Positions 48,901-56,526 of a DNA stretch of 64,000 bases are shown here, in pieces. The notes under the pieces were generated by a model, which saw only the letters and a program-made list of their open reading frames with translations, had not been told where the DNA came from and searched no databases. The position numbers and the translations under genes are program-made. Positions within the stretch are counted from its first letter, which is position 1, and each line of letters opens with the position of its first letter. This DNA is from Austwickia sp. TVS 96-490-7B (lineage in GTDB: Bacteria; Actinomycetota; Actinomycetes; Actinomycetales; Dermatophilaceae), in NCBI RefSeq assembly GCF_019331795.1, contig NZ_JAHPZL010000001.1:349464-413463 (forward strand), read 5' to 3'.

Positions 48901-49442
48901 CTAATTGATCCATTCTGGTCGCACGGCGGGCGAGGTGGCAGCCCCACGGGCAATACGGAATCCTAGGTTGCCGAATGAAGATGCGGTGTTCGTTTTGCGT
49001 CGAACACCTGCCCGGCAACTTCACTGCGGATCCCTCCATCCACCGCCGCGGATGATCCGGTAGGAGCCATAGACCGCTCAGTCGTAGAGGTCCCAGCACC
49101 ACTCCTACACCCCGTCTAGCATGTCAAATAATCCCCATGCATTGGGCTGGTTGAGTCGCACGGGATGGATGCGCCCGCCGGAGTTTTCTGCGTACCAGCC
49201 GATGTCGTCCAACTCCCCGTATCGGGAACCCGTTGTATCGGCGCGGCACGCGAGTTGCCACTCCGCGACCGTGGGTAGTCGATACCCGTCAGCCTCGTGG
49301 TTCCATCCCACCACCCAGTCATCGGCCACGGGCTGATTGTGTGGGCGCCACTGGGTCGGCGTGGGAACGGTGCGGCGTGTGACCGTGTAGACGGGCGTGA
49401 GTTCGTCCTGAATCGAAAGGGCGTTGCAGAACTAGATCGCGT
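48901..49442 (-). pseudogene. Formylglycine-generating-enzyme-like (SUMF1/FGE-sulfatase) remnant
   Basis: Reading one frame through stops gives FCNALSIQDELTPVYTV, GYRLPTVAEWQLACRA, WYAENSGGRIHPV, NAWGLFDMLDGV, EWCWDLYD, YGSYRIIRGGGW and LGFRIARG, the full C-terminal half of the family in correct order. Four stops interrupt it: TAG near 49425, TAG near 49105, TGA near 49084 and TGA near 49024. At least two replace the conserved Trp positions in GVWEW and DPxW. The N-terminus is replaced by an MFS fragment, and no functional protein is possible. Confidence 0.8.
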
Positions 49443-49628
49443 CGCGCCCACCGCAATCGTCGCCAGCAGGAGTCCACTCTGCAGGGGTGAGAACCCACGA
49501 GTCAATTGAAAGTGTTGAGAAGTCACCTCCCCAACTCCGGCAAAGACGAATGTGGCCAGCCCTGCCGCCACGACACCGGCAACCACCGCTCGGCTACGGA
49601 AGATCGTGAAATCCAGCAGCGGCGTTGA
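49443..49628 (-). pseudogene. MFS transporter fragment (DHA2-like)
   Basis: About 62 codons reading LLDFTIFRSRAVVAGVVAAG and ending QSGLLLATIAVGA, like one loop and two membrane helices of EmrB/QacA-type exporters. It is joined directly to the formylglycine-enzyme remnant on one side and Rhs-derived DNA on the other, so it is a recombination leftover. Confidence 0.55.
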
Positions 49629-49968
49629 TCGCGTCCTACTCCAACGACCCCACCGGCAAAAAAAGAACAACTACCTCTACGCCAGCGGAAACACCTGCAA
49701 GCGGGTGGATCCGAGCAGCGTGTGTGGTGATTTCTGGGAGTGGACGGGAAAGGGCACGATTGTCGGAACGTTCATCGGTGGGGTCGGCGGCGCCCTCATT
49801 GGCGGTCTCGCAACTGGGGGAGTTGGCTGGCCGTTAAGTGGTCTTCTAGGAGGCGGATATGGCGCTGTTGCGGGTACTTTTGTCGGCGCGGGCGGTTGGG
49901 TTGTTACCTGCATCGCGGACCTAGATTTCGAGCCTGCACGTCGGCCACGGCATTGGATAGACTACTGA
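49622..49968 (+). pseudogene. Displaced Rhs C-terminal tip (orphan toxin module)
   Basis: The sequence 49622-49700 repeats two separate parts of the Rhs gene at 51178-51215 and 51361-51403 (ALIASYS, DPTG, YLYASGNTC), joined by a deletion. A run of seven A at 49659-49665 puts the two parts out of frame by one base. After the shared NYLYASGNTC the tip differs: VCGDFWEWTGKGTIVGTFIG and following Gly-rich, membrane-like helices, ending ARRPRHWIDY. It looks like an old tip left behind after replacement of the Rhs tip, typical of polymorphic toxin loci. Confidence 0.68.
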
Positions 49969-50028
49969 GGCTGCTATGGCGAATACGGTATGTGATGCTA
50001 CTAGATTGCTTGCATTGTGGGAGGTTTC

Positions 50029-50220
50029 ATGAAAAGAAGTTGCCGCAGGTTGGCCCAGGCTCTGGGGTTTGTCTATAACGACGATGGGACTTTGACTGCC
50101 TTTCATGTTTTAGTCAAGCCCAAGCCATCTAATCAGCGAAAAGGCGGCTGCGGTCTGGTTCGCAAGTCAACGTTTCCCCCGGATGGGGCCCATCGAGAAG
50201 CCAGACGGGAGGACAAATAG
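50029..50220 (+). CDS. Small hypothetical protein after the Rhs orphan tip
   Basis: 63 residues, basic (MKRSCRRLAQALGFVYNDD, later PSNQRKGGCGLVRK). A strong TGGGAGG precedes the ATG by 5 nt. It sits where an immunity gene for the orphan tip would be, but it has no membrane helix and no known domain, and it may be truncated by the adjoining Rhs fragment. Confidence 0.35.
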   Translation: MKRSCRRLAQALGFVYNDDGTLTAFHVLVKPKPSNQRKGGCGLVRKSTFPPDGAHREARREDK

Positions 50221-50238
50221 GAGTGCCGGTCGTCTGCT

Positions 50239-51633
50239 TTGGCGGCCTACGTGTTTGCGATCAGCGGCGCCTCCTGTAATTGGGGTCGCCAAGCGACCCC
50301 GGCGCAGACCTTGCCGGGTACGGATCTGGTGGGGAAGGCTCAGGCGGGGTGTGTGAAGTTCCGGTATGACAACAACGGTGCCGAGCTGGCCCGGGTCTAC
50401 CCTGGTGGGGTGATCCAGTCCCGGCACATGGACGCCTCGGGACGTATCGATGCGATCTCGTCTCAGTTGAACAACGCGGGGCCGTTGTTGACCTCTCAGG
50501 GATACTCGTTCAACAACGGCGGGGACAAGACGAACGTGCAGTCCTGGTCCACCGGCGCGGCCACCTCGTCCCCGGGACCGGCTAGTGGGGCGTCGCAGAC
50601 GTTCACGTATGACTCGTTGAACCGCCTCACCAAGGTGGTCGAGACCGGCGGCAGTGCGGCGTCGTGGACCTACGGCTATGACCAGATGGGGAATCGAACC
50701 TCCCTGGCCCGTACCGGCGCCACCGGCCTGGCCGCGGGGAACGAGACCGCCGCCTATGACGCGGCGTCGATGCTGACCTCGAACAGTTATGGGGCGTTCG
50801 GCTATGACCGAAACGGCAACGAAACCACCGCCCCCGCCGGGCCCAACGGCACGGGTATCCCGGCCCGCACCGGGCAGGTCACTGACCCGGTGGGGAACAC
50901 CACGGCCATGACCGTGGCCGGGTCCGGGCTGTCCTTCGGCTATGGCGGGACCAGCCCGGGCATGTACAACCAGCTGTTGAGCGCCCATGGCAGCAGGTAT
51001 GGCCGTTCGATTCTGGGGCTGGCCCTGTCCAGCCACACCACCGGCGGCACAACCATCCGCTACCTGATCCACCCCAACGGGAGCAACATCGGATATGCCG
51101 CCCCCGAAGGGCAGGCGTGGTTCCTGACCGACCGGCTCGGCACGATCATCGGCCTGGCTAACGACACCGGTGCGTTGATCGCGTCCTACTCCTACGACCC
51201 CACCGGCCTACCCCGCGCCACCACCGAAACAGGCACCCTCGCGGGGTATAACATTCACCGTTACGCTGGCGGCATCCTGGACAAAACCACCGGCCTCACA
51301 CGGTTCGGCGTCCGCTGGTATAACCCCGCCACCGGCCGCTTCACTACCCCCGACCCGAGCGGCAAAGAAAAGAACAAATACCTCTACGCCAGCGGAAACA
51401 CCTGCGCTAAGACCGATATCACTGGCGAAGGCTGCGGTGAGGATTTCTTGTTCGGAGCCATCTCCCTTGTAGGTCTGGCGGCGTCCACCGTAGGCCTGGT
51501 CGCATCGACGGTTGCTGAAGTTCCTTCCGGCGGTCTGGCCACTGCAGGACTATGGGCGTCGGTGATCGGGTATGAAGCGTCGTGGGCCGGACTCGCAGGA
51601 TCGTTGTATTCAATCAAGAATGATTGCGGGTGA
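50239..51633 (+). pseudogene. Rhs/YD-repeat protein, 5'-truncated, with hydrophobic tip
   Basis: 464 codons. YD-type repeats (FTYDSLNRLTKVVETGG, WTYGYDQMGNRTSLAR, AYDAASMLTSNSYGAFGYDR) lead to the Rhs core RFGVRWYNPATGRFTTPDPS and YLYASGNTCAKTDITG, which marks the tip boundary. The tip of about 70 residues is strongly hydrophobic (GAISLVGLAASTVGLVAS and a second pair of helices). Intact Rhs proteins exceed 1,000 residues and carry a signal or export domain; here the 5' part is gone and only a TTG-type start exists, so it is probably a donor cassette or remnant. A pore-forming tip is an inference from hydrophobicity. Confidence 0.72.
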
Positions 51634-51635
51634 TC

Positions 51636-51818
51636 ATGAGAGCGACTTGGCTGTTCTCCTTTGCTGCTTCGACGGTTGGTGTAGTTATAGCGACTGTCCT
51701 AGTGCTTCGTGAGCGGTCGACTTTCGGCATCTTCATGCTGTTGATGATGTTCGTCATCGCTGTATGTTCCGGAGTTGGATTTGTCGCTTCTCTCCGCCGA
51801 TGCCGTCACGACTCGTAG
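51636..51818 (+). CDS. Small two-helix membrane protein, candidate Rhs immunity
   Basis: 60 residues with two membrane helices (WLFSFAASTVGVVIATVLVL and FGIFMLLMMFVIAVCSGVGF) and a short basic tail. The ATG is 2 bp after the Rhs stop, the place of cognate immunity genes. Membrane immunity proteins fit membrane-active toxins. No homologue is recognised. Confidence 0.5.
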   Translation: MRATWLFSFAASTVGVVIATVLVLRERSTFGIFMLLMMFVIAVCSGVGFVASLRRCRHDS

Positions 51819-51931
51819 TTGAAGACCAAAACTGCGAAGCGCAAGCGACGGGGCAATGGGACGGAACGAGGCTTGTTCAGCCCAGCATATATATGAAAGT
51901 GCAAACCCCAGCACGGCTGTTATGGGGCTCA

Positions 51932-52123
51932 TCAGAAAGCAGGGTGTAGTCGGGGTCTGAATCCGCCGGTCTCGAGGAGGGATCGGGCGATGTAGTTCGT
52001 GAGTTTGCGGACCCCGAGGGCGGAGCCTGGCAGGTGTTCCGGGCGGCCGTTGATGGCCTCGGTGGGGCCGTTGGATGTGCCGGGTCGATCAAAGTAGGCC
52101 AGGGTGTCGCCGGCACGCTTCTT
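51932..52123 (-). mobile_element. ISL3-family transposase C-terminal remnant
   Basis: About 62 codons reading LKKRAGDTLAYFDRPGTSNG, PTEAINGRPEHLPGSALG and LTNYIARSLLETGGFRPRLH, the usual C-terminus of ISL3 transposases including the last catalytic Glu context (GPTEAINGR). The rest of the element is absent. It lies directly behind the Rhs/immunity pair. Confidence 0.8.
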
Positions 52124-52213
52124 CAGGGTTCGGCCGCGGCGGCCGTGGAGCGGCCCGCGACCATGTCCAACAGCCGACACGGGCCGGTGCCATCACGGAA
52201 AGGAGAGCAAGCA

Positions 52214-52387
52214 GTGCGTAAATACCGGTTCAGGGATGTCTTCGCGGTGACCGTCATTACGACGATCCACCTGACGACCTACCAGCTGCCGACGTGGTTC
52301 CTGGTGGTCTTCGGTGTGCTACTCGTCGCCGACATCGCCACGCTCATCAGCACCGAGCGTTACAAGCGACTGGAGGCGGCGCAGTGA
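52214..52387 (+). CDS. Small membrane protein in a mobile-element operon
   Basis: 57 residues with one or two hydrophobic segments (FAVTVITTIHLTTY, WFLVVFGVLLVADIATLI) and charged ends. AGGAGAG precedes the GTG at 52214. Its stop overlaps the start of the helix-turn-helix gene (GTGA), so the two are coupled. Small membrane proteins of this kind are common in actinomycete integrative elements (AICE-like); the function is unknown. Confidence 0.6.
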   Translation: MRKYRFRDVFAVTVITTIHLTTYQLPTWFLVVFGVLLVADIATLISTERYKRLEAAQ

Positions 52388-52632
52388 ATCTGCTCACCAC
52401 CGCCCAGGCAGCGGAGCTGGTCGGGGTTTCCCCTAGTTCGCTCCGTGGCCTGGCCAGCCGTGCGCGTCAGGAGGGCATTGAGCTGCGTGCTCCTGCCGAG
52501 ACCTGGCCCGACAAGCGCACACCTATGTACGACAAGGACAAGGTCACTGAGTGGCTGGCTGGTCGGCCAGGTCCTGGCAATCGCACCCGCGGCGAAAATC
52601 GGCGTGGAAGCAGGCCTCGCCAGAGCGAGTGA
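52384..52632 (+). CDS. Excisionase-like helix-turn-helix protein
   Basis: 82 residues. LLTTAQAAELVGVSPSSLRG is a MerR/excisionase-type HTH (HTH_17), followed by PMYDKDKVTEWLAGRP, the wing region, and a basic tail. Such proteins direct excision or regulate integrated elements. Its start is coupled to the upstream small membrane protein. A strong terminator follows. Confidence 0.7.
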   Translation: MNLLTTAQAAELVGVSPSSLRGLASRARQEGIELRAPAETWPDKRTPMYDKDKVTEWLAGRPGPGNRTRGENRRGSRPRQSE

Positions 52633-52649
52633 CCAGGCGAAATAGTGAA

Positions 52650-52675
52650 GGGCCCCAGGGCTATCCCTGGGGCCC
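52650..52675 (+). terminator. Terminator after the excisionase-like gene
   Basis: GGGCCCCAGGG/CCCTGGGGCCC, a perfect 11-bp stem with a 4-nt loop and then CCTTTC. Confidence 0.88.
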
Positions 52676-52768
52676 CTTTCGTCGCGCCCTTATCGTCACG
52701 GTCCAGTGTTGCTAATCAACAACAGTTTGCGTTGGTGTTCTGTTGTCAACAAGGAAGGAGGTGGAAGA

Positions 52769-52909
52769 GTAAAGAAGGAGCTGCGCCAGTACCGCAAGGC
52801 ACTGGCGCCCCAGGGGTTCACGACCCGAGTGGCCAGCAACAGTCGCCTGTTCGTCAGCCTGAACGGCGTCCCCGTGACGACGTTCTCTGGAACGCCCAGC
52901 TTGCAGTAA
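52769..52909 (+). CDS. Small HicA-like protein, probable GTA start
   Basis: 46 codons: KKELRQYRKALAPQGF, NSRLFVSLNGVPVTTFSGTP, the pattern of short HicA-like or phage-encoded proteins with a double-stranded-RNA-binding-like fold. The Shine-Dalgarno GGAAGGAGGT lies exactly 6 nt before GTA 52769-52771; the first canonical in-frame start (GTG 52706) lies far upstream of it. So either GTA is used or the ATG has mutated. No HicB partner is adjacent. Confidence 0.45.
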   Translation, partial: VKKELRQYRKALAPQGFTTRVASNSRLFVSLNGVPVTTFSGTPSLQ

Positions 52910-53054
52910 TCATGGCTAAACGCCCTGATCGCTTGCCGTAAGGCAGGCTTCCAGTGGCCGCCGCCACGGTAGGCGAGAGCCCCGCCCGGAGCACTCCAAC
53001 TGCCCCGGGTGGGGCCCAGCCCCTTCATTCTCCACCACGTCGAAAGGCAAACGA

Positions 53055-53492
53055 ATGAACACCTACAGGGTCGAGGTCGAACTGGACCGAAGATTCCCCG
53101 ATGACGACGAGATAGACACCATCATGGACCGCCTGCACGAGTTCGACGGAACCATCGGCAGTAACCCGGGCGCCGGCCCCGTCATGAGCATGTTTGTTCC
53201 GGCGGAGTCGGCACGACAGGCGGTCGTCATGGGCGAGTCGATCGCGCGAGAGTTCGGCGAGGCAGTCAGTATCGAAGCGTTGCGGGCTGACCTCTGGGAG
53301 AAGCGGGAGGGGTGGGAGCCCATCCCTGAGCTGATGTCAGTGACAGAGGTTGCCGAAGACCTCGGCGTCTCACGTCAGAGGGTGCAGGTCATGATTGACA
53401 CAGGTAAGGTGCCAGCGAAAAAAGTTGGCAAGACCTGGGTTGTTGCCAAGTCATCCCTTGGCGCACTGCGGGAAGCGCGTGGTACTCGGTGA
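53055..53492 (+). CDS. Hypothetical protein with C-terminal excisionase-type HTH
   Basis: 145 residues. The first 85 residues form a ferredoxin-like alternation of strands and helices (MNTYRVEVELDRRFPDDDEI, VMSMFVPAESARQAVVMGE), unassigned. The last 50 carry an HTH: MSVTEVAEDLGVSRQRVQVM followed by GKVPAKKVGKTWVV. AAAGG precedes the ATG. The domain combination occurs in phage/ICE-related regulators of actinomycetes; the role is unknown. Confidence 0.65.
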   Translation: MNTYRVEVELDRRFPDDDEIDTIMDRLHEFDGTIGSNPGAGPVMSMFVPAESARQAVVMGESIAREFGEAVSIEALRADLWEKREGWEPIPELMSVTEVAEDLGVSRQRVQVMIDTGKVPAKKVGKTWVVAKSSLGALREARGTR

Positions 53493-53524
53493 AGCTATCT
53501 CGGCGCCATCGAGGAGAAAGCAGC

Positions 53525-53556
53525 GAAGGGCTCCAGGGTCATACTTGGGGCCCTTC
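53525..53556 (+). terminator. Terminator after the HTH protein gene
   Basis: GAAGGGCTCCAGG pairs with CTTGGGGCCCTTC using G-T wobbles. Confidence 0.65.
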
Positions 53557-53702
53557 ACTGCTGCCGGGGGAACTAGGTCGCGCACGAGCGCCACGGGCTC
53601 GCCCCTGGGGTTCAGCATGGGTGGATGGCCGCGGCTTCCGCCTCCTGACCGAGGACGAGGGATACTGGGACGTCGTCGCAGCCCACCAGCTCTGAGAGAC
53701 AA

Positions 53703-53739
53703 CGAAGCGCCGCTCCTCACTGTGAGGGGCGGCGCTTCG
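53703..53739. terminator. Strong hairpin in gene-free island segment
   Basis: CGAAGCGCCGCTCCTCA pairs with TGAGGGGCGGCGCTTCG, 17 bp with one wobble and a 3-nt loop. The stretch 53493-53972 contains no gene that I recognise apart from this hairpin and the palindromic element next to it. Confidence 0.7.
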
Positions 53740-53791
53740 GCATTCCAGGCGTTCCAGCTATTACTTGTTTTCATGAATACTTTTTGAAATA

Positions 53792-53905
53792 AGGGCGTTA
53801 TTCACAAGCGATTATATCTTGCGCGACATGTGCGCCGGAGGTGCTCGTGACATGCAGGTTTGCAGATCTTCACTCAAGGGGTGAATCGCTCGTGAATAAC
53901 GCCCT
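53792..53905. repeat. MITE-like 114-bp element with 22-bp terminal inverted repeats
   Basis: AGGGCGTTATTCACAAGCGA and two more bases at 53792-53813 are repeated in inverse orientation at 53884-53905 with one mismatch in 22 bp. About 70 bp of unrelated sequence lies between. There is no ORF inside, and flanking direct repeats are not evident. Perfect terminal repeats around a short non-coding core are the hallmark of non-autonomous transposable elements. Confidence 0.6.
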
Positions 53906-53972
53906 AAGTTCATGTCAGGTTTTTTACTTGGTTCGCGGGAATGCGTGTTTCATGTGACGTTCGTCGACTGTG

Positions 53973-54272
53973 TCATCTACGTGCAAACTCTGCCATTGCT
54001 TCTTGCCGAACTTCGTCGATGTCATCGATACATCTGCTGAACCCCCTGAGGACGTCCTTCTCTAGGTCAGTCATGGACTCACTGTCATGCTCCTGCATAG
54101 CCAGCAACTCAGCGTGTCGCTGCCTAATCTCCTGCTCAGGCACCAGGTAGCCGTCACCGTTCACGTAGGCAAAAACGCCAGCGTATCCTTGTGATGGCAT
54201 AAGGATCGCAGGCTTGCCCCAATATAGATCGATGAGGGCATCCACATTTTTGAGCTTCTTATATGGCGCCAT
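53973..54272 (-). CDS. Hypothetical acidic protein
   Basis: 99 residues, starting at the second of two ATGs (MAPYKKLKNVDALIDLYWGK) because GGAG then lies 5 nt upstream. The N-terminal 50 residues look globular (PAILMPSQGYAGVFAYVNGD) and the rest is an acidic helix (RHAELLAMQEHDSESMTDLE). No family was recognised. Base composition is lower in GC than in neighbouring genes, suggesting transfer. Confidence 0.55.
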   Translation of the reverse strand: MAPYKKLKNVDALIDLYWGKPAILMPSQGYAGVFAYVNGDGYLVPEQEIRQRHAELLAMQEHDSESMTDLEKDVLRGFSRCIDDIDEVRQEAMAEFARR

Positions 54273-54386
54273 CATGGCTCCTTTCAACATCCCGGGACTT
54301 TCCCGGGTTGTTTCCAGTTTGCAGCTCCTTTCTGGGCGATGTCAAGCAACACCCAGTTTTTACCAGTGGGCACTCTGGTGGAAACA

Positions 54387-54435
54387 GAAAGCAGCCCCTC
54401 GCCCTGATATCACGTCAAGGCGAGGGGCTGCTTTC
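54387..54435. terminator. Hairpin at the edge of the phage/IS remnant region
   Basis: GAAAGCAGCCCCTCGCC pairs perfectly with GGCGAGGGGCTGCTTTC across a 15-nt loop, just beyond the minus-strand micro-gene that ends at 54434. Confidence 0.8.
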
Positions 54436-54547
54436 ATGTGACGAGGCGGCCGGTGCCGATATTGCGCCACCCGGTAGTGGTGCGCACCCAGGTCTGGTGT
54501 GGGATCGCCTCGACCTCGATCCTGCCGATGCGGGCGGTGGCGATCAC
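54434..54547 (-). CDS. Phage-tail-like micro-ORF
   Basis: 37 codons from GTG 54547: IATARIGRIEVEAIPHQTW, then TGWRNIGTGRLVT. Its GTGA start overlaps the stop of an upstream frame containing STARIGRISASVPV and TARIAHLDVSVPQ. A third frame ending at 54636 reads PTENQNLGDRSGLQWGIITT. Short overlapping genes with the recurring ARIGRI strand pattern resemble the head-tail or minor-tail end of a prophage operon. This is a weak assignment from pattern only. Confidence 0.35.
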   Translation of the reverse strand: MIATARIGRIEVEAIPHQTWVRTTTGWRNIGTGRLVT

Positions 54548-54699
54548 TGGGGGACGCTGACGTCGAGGTGGGCGATGCGGGCGGTGGTGGTGGACACGGG
54601 GACGGACGCGCTGATGCGGCCGATCCGTGCGGTGCTTATGCTCCCGCCGTGGTGATGATCCCCCACTGCAGGCCGGACCGGTCACCGAGGTTCTGGTTC

Positions 54700-55030
54700 T
54701 CGGTCGGGATGGTGCGGGAGATCGTGGCATCCGAGGCCACCAACCCGCAAAGGCCCGGCTCGGCCCGTAGCAAGACTGCATCCCGCGACAAGCATCTTCA
54801 CCAGGTGCCAACGACACCGCCTCATCCAGCAGCACCTTCGCGGGATCGTGCCTGGCAGCTGGCTTACCCACGGACGCCTCACTCAGATACCGGTCGATGC
54901 CCGGGGCCCTCACCGTACGCGTCAACAACACCCCGCCCGCATGAGCCACCACAGGCACCGCCGCGGCATCGACTCCGATAGGCCGGTGAACAGTACGTGT
55001 GTGCGCCACTATCGGTTGAAAATCGCGCAC
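54700..55030 (-). mobile_element. IS1380-family transposase N-terminal remnant
   Basis: The reading starting MRDFQPIVAHTRTVHR has GVDAAAVPVVAHAGGVLLT and SVGKPAARHDPAKVLLDEAV, followed after a frameshift near 54780 by GLCGLVASDATISRTI, matching the first 110 residues of IS1380-type transposases in order. No catalytic core is present. It is fused to phage-tail-like sequence at about 54700. Confidence 0.65.
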
Positions 55031-55048
55031 AGGGATCAGCCATCAACG

Positions 55049-55801
55049 TCAACGGTCAAGTTGAAGGTGGGACCACGACGCACATACCAATGCGGTGAAT
55101 GCACCTGGCACTGCGAGTGCAAGAGCGAGTTGTGTGCTGGTCACGGCGGTCCCGCCGGACATGGCCCACAGCGCCGGCGCAGCCAGCGGCATCCAGCCTC
55201 CGGCTCCCGCGAGGGCGCCGACTTGGGCGATCACCACGAGTGCGACCGTGCATCCAACCGCGGCGAGCAGTGATCGGCTGAACGTCGCGACCCATGCGAT
55301 CGGTACGGCGATTCCCGCGGAGAGCAAAGCCAGGACGAGTACCCGCCCAAGCGCGCCCCAGGTTTGACTGCTCGGCGGACCATAGGCGAGCGTGAGTCCG
55401 AGGACCAATACGCCTGCTGTGAGCGCGACACTGACAACGGTGGCCCATAGCGCGTAGACGGTGAGCTTGGCGAGGGCGATCCGGGTGCGGCTGACGGGCA
55501 GTGCGAACAGTCCCGTGACGGTGCCCTCCGTAAACTCGCGGCCGAACATCCAGGCCAGTACGATTCCGAAGCCGAGGATGCTGGCGACCGCGGTGATTTG
55601 GGCGGCTCCTGCGAGTAGGCCGTCCCAGTTCAAAGCTCCCGCAGGCCCAGCCTTCGAAATCAGTTCCGGGTTCCCACCCGCTACGCCCGCGGTGATGCCG
55701 CCGAGCAGGGCAAGCATGCCGGCGACCACAGCCAGGGTGGCGATCACTCCGACCAGAGAGTGTGTCAGTTTCAGCGCCTCGACGCGCATAGCCGCTCTCA
55801 T
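55049..55801 (-). CDS. ABC-2 type transporter permease
   Basis: 250 residues with six hydrophobic segments. The motif MFGREFTEGTVTGLFALPVSR after the second helix is the ABC-2 permease cytoplasmic signature (E..xGT...L..P.SR). Its start overlaps the stop of the ATPase gene, and with the TetR gene this makes a three-gene operon transcribed away from 57064. The substrate is unknown. Confidence 0.85.
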   Translation of the reverse strand: MRAAMRVEALKLTHSLVGVIATLAVVAGMLALLGGITAGVAGGNPELISKAGPAGALNWDGLLAGAAQITAVASILGFGIVLAWMFGREFTEGTVTGLFALPVSRTRIALAKLTVYALWATVVSVALTAGVLVLGLTLAYGPPSSQTWGALGRVLVLALLSAGIAVPIAWVATFSRSLLAAVGCTVALVVIAQVGALAGAGGWMPLAAPALWAMSGGTAVTSTQLALALAVPGAFTALVCASWSHLQLDR

Positions 55802-56526
55802 CAGAGCACCTCGGAGGTTTGATTGTGCTCGTCGTCTTCTCGGATGCGCTCGAAGAAGACACGTTCGAGGTCGTGTCCAGTCGTGTCGAGCGACCCGATC
55901 AGTCGGCCCGTGTTCATCAGCAGCACGCGATCCGCGATCCGCGCCACCTCATCGAGATGGTGGCTGCTGACCAGGATTGACGCGCCCTCCCGTGCGCGCC
56001 TGATCAGTTCTTCGCGGAGCAGGATCACCGACGCAGGGTCAAGCGCGTTACTTGGCTCGTCCAGAACAATCAGCCGAGGATCGTGCTGCACCGCGGCCGC
56101 AAGGCCGACGCGTTGCCGGTTGCCTAGCGAAAGGTGACGAAACCTACGATCAGCGACCGGGGTGAGCCGCCACGTCTCGATGGCACTGTGCACGCACTTG
56201 GGGTTTGCATCATGCAGGAGCGCGGCAAGGTGCAGGTTCTTCTTGACGGTCAGTTCGGGATAGGCCAAGGGCACCTCGATCAACGCGCCCACTTGCGCCC
56301 ACCGCGCGGCGGGTAGCTCACTCATCGGGTACCCGAGCACGCGCACCGTACCGGCCTGCGGACGGAGCATCCCGAGCGCGAGACGCATCAGAGTTGTCTT
56401 GCCGGCACCGTTCAATCCGATAAGGGCGACCACTTCACCCGGCTCGACGGCGAACGTCAGGTCGGTCACGCCGGCGCCGCCGTGAAACACGCGGGTGACA
56501 TTCTCGAAGGTGAGCATGTCACTCAC
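55801..56526 (-). CDS. ABC transporter ATP-binding protein
   Basis: 241 residues. Walker A is GLNGAGKTTLM, the signature region reads HLSLGNRQRVGLAAA, Walker B is LIVLDEPSNALDP and the switch His is in SSHHLDEV. The closest functional kind is the bacitracin/lantibiotic-exporter (BcrA-like) subunit. The start is GTG 56526, with ATG 56517 as an alternative. It overlaps the tetR stop by 8 bp. Confidence 0.9.
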   Translation of the reverse strand: MSDMLTFENVTRVFHGGAGVTDLTFAVEPGEVVALIGLNGAGKTTLMRLALGMLRPQAGTVRVLGYPMSELPAARWAQVGALIEVPLAYPELTVKKNLHLAALLHDANPKCVHSAIETWRLTPVADRRFRHLSLGNRQRVGLAAAVQHDPRLIVLDEPSNALDPASVILLREELIRRAREGASILVSSHHLDEVARIADRVLLMNTGRLIGSLDTTGHDLERVFFERIREDDEHNQTSEVL

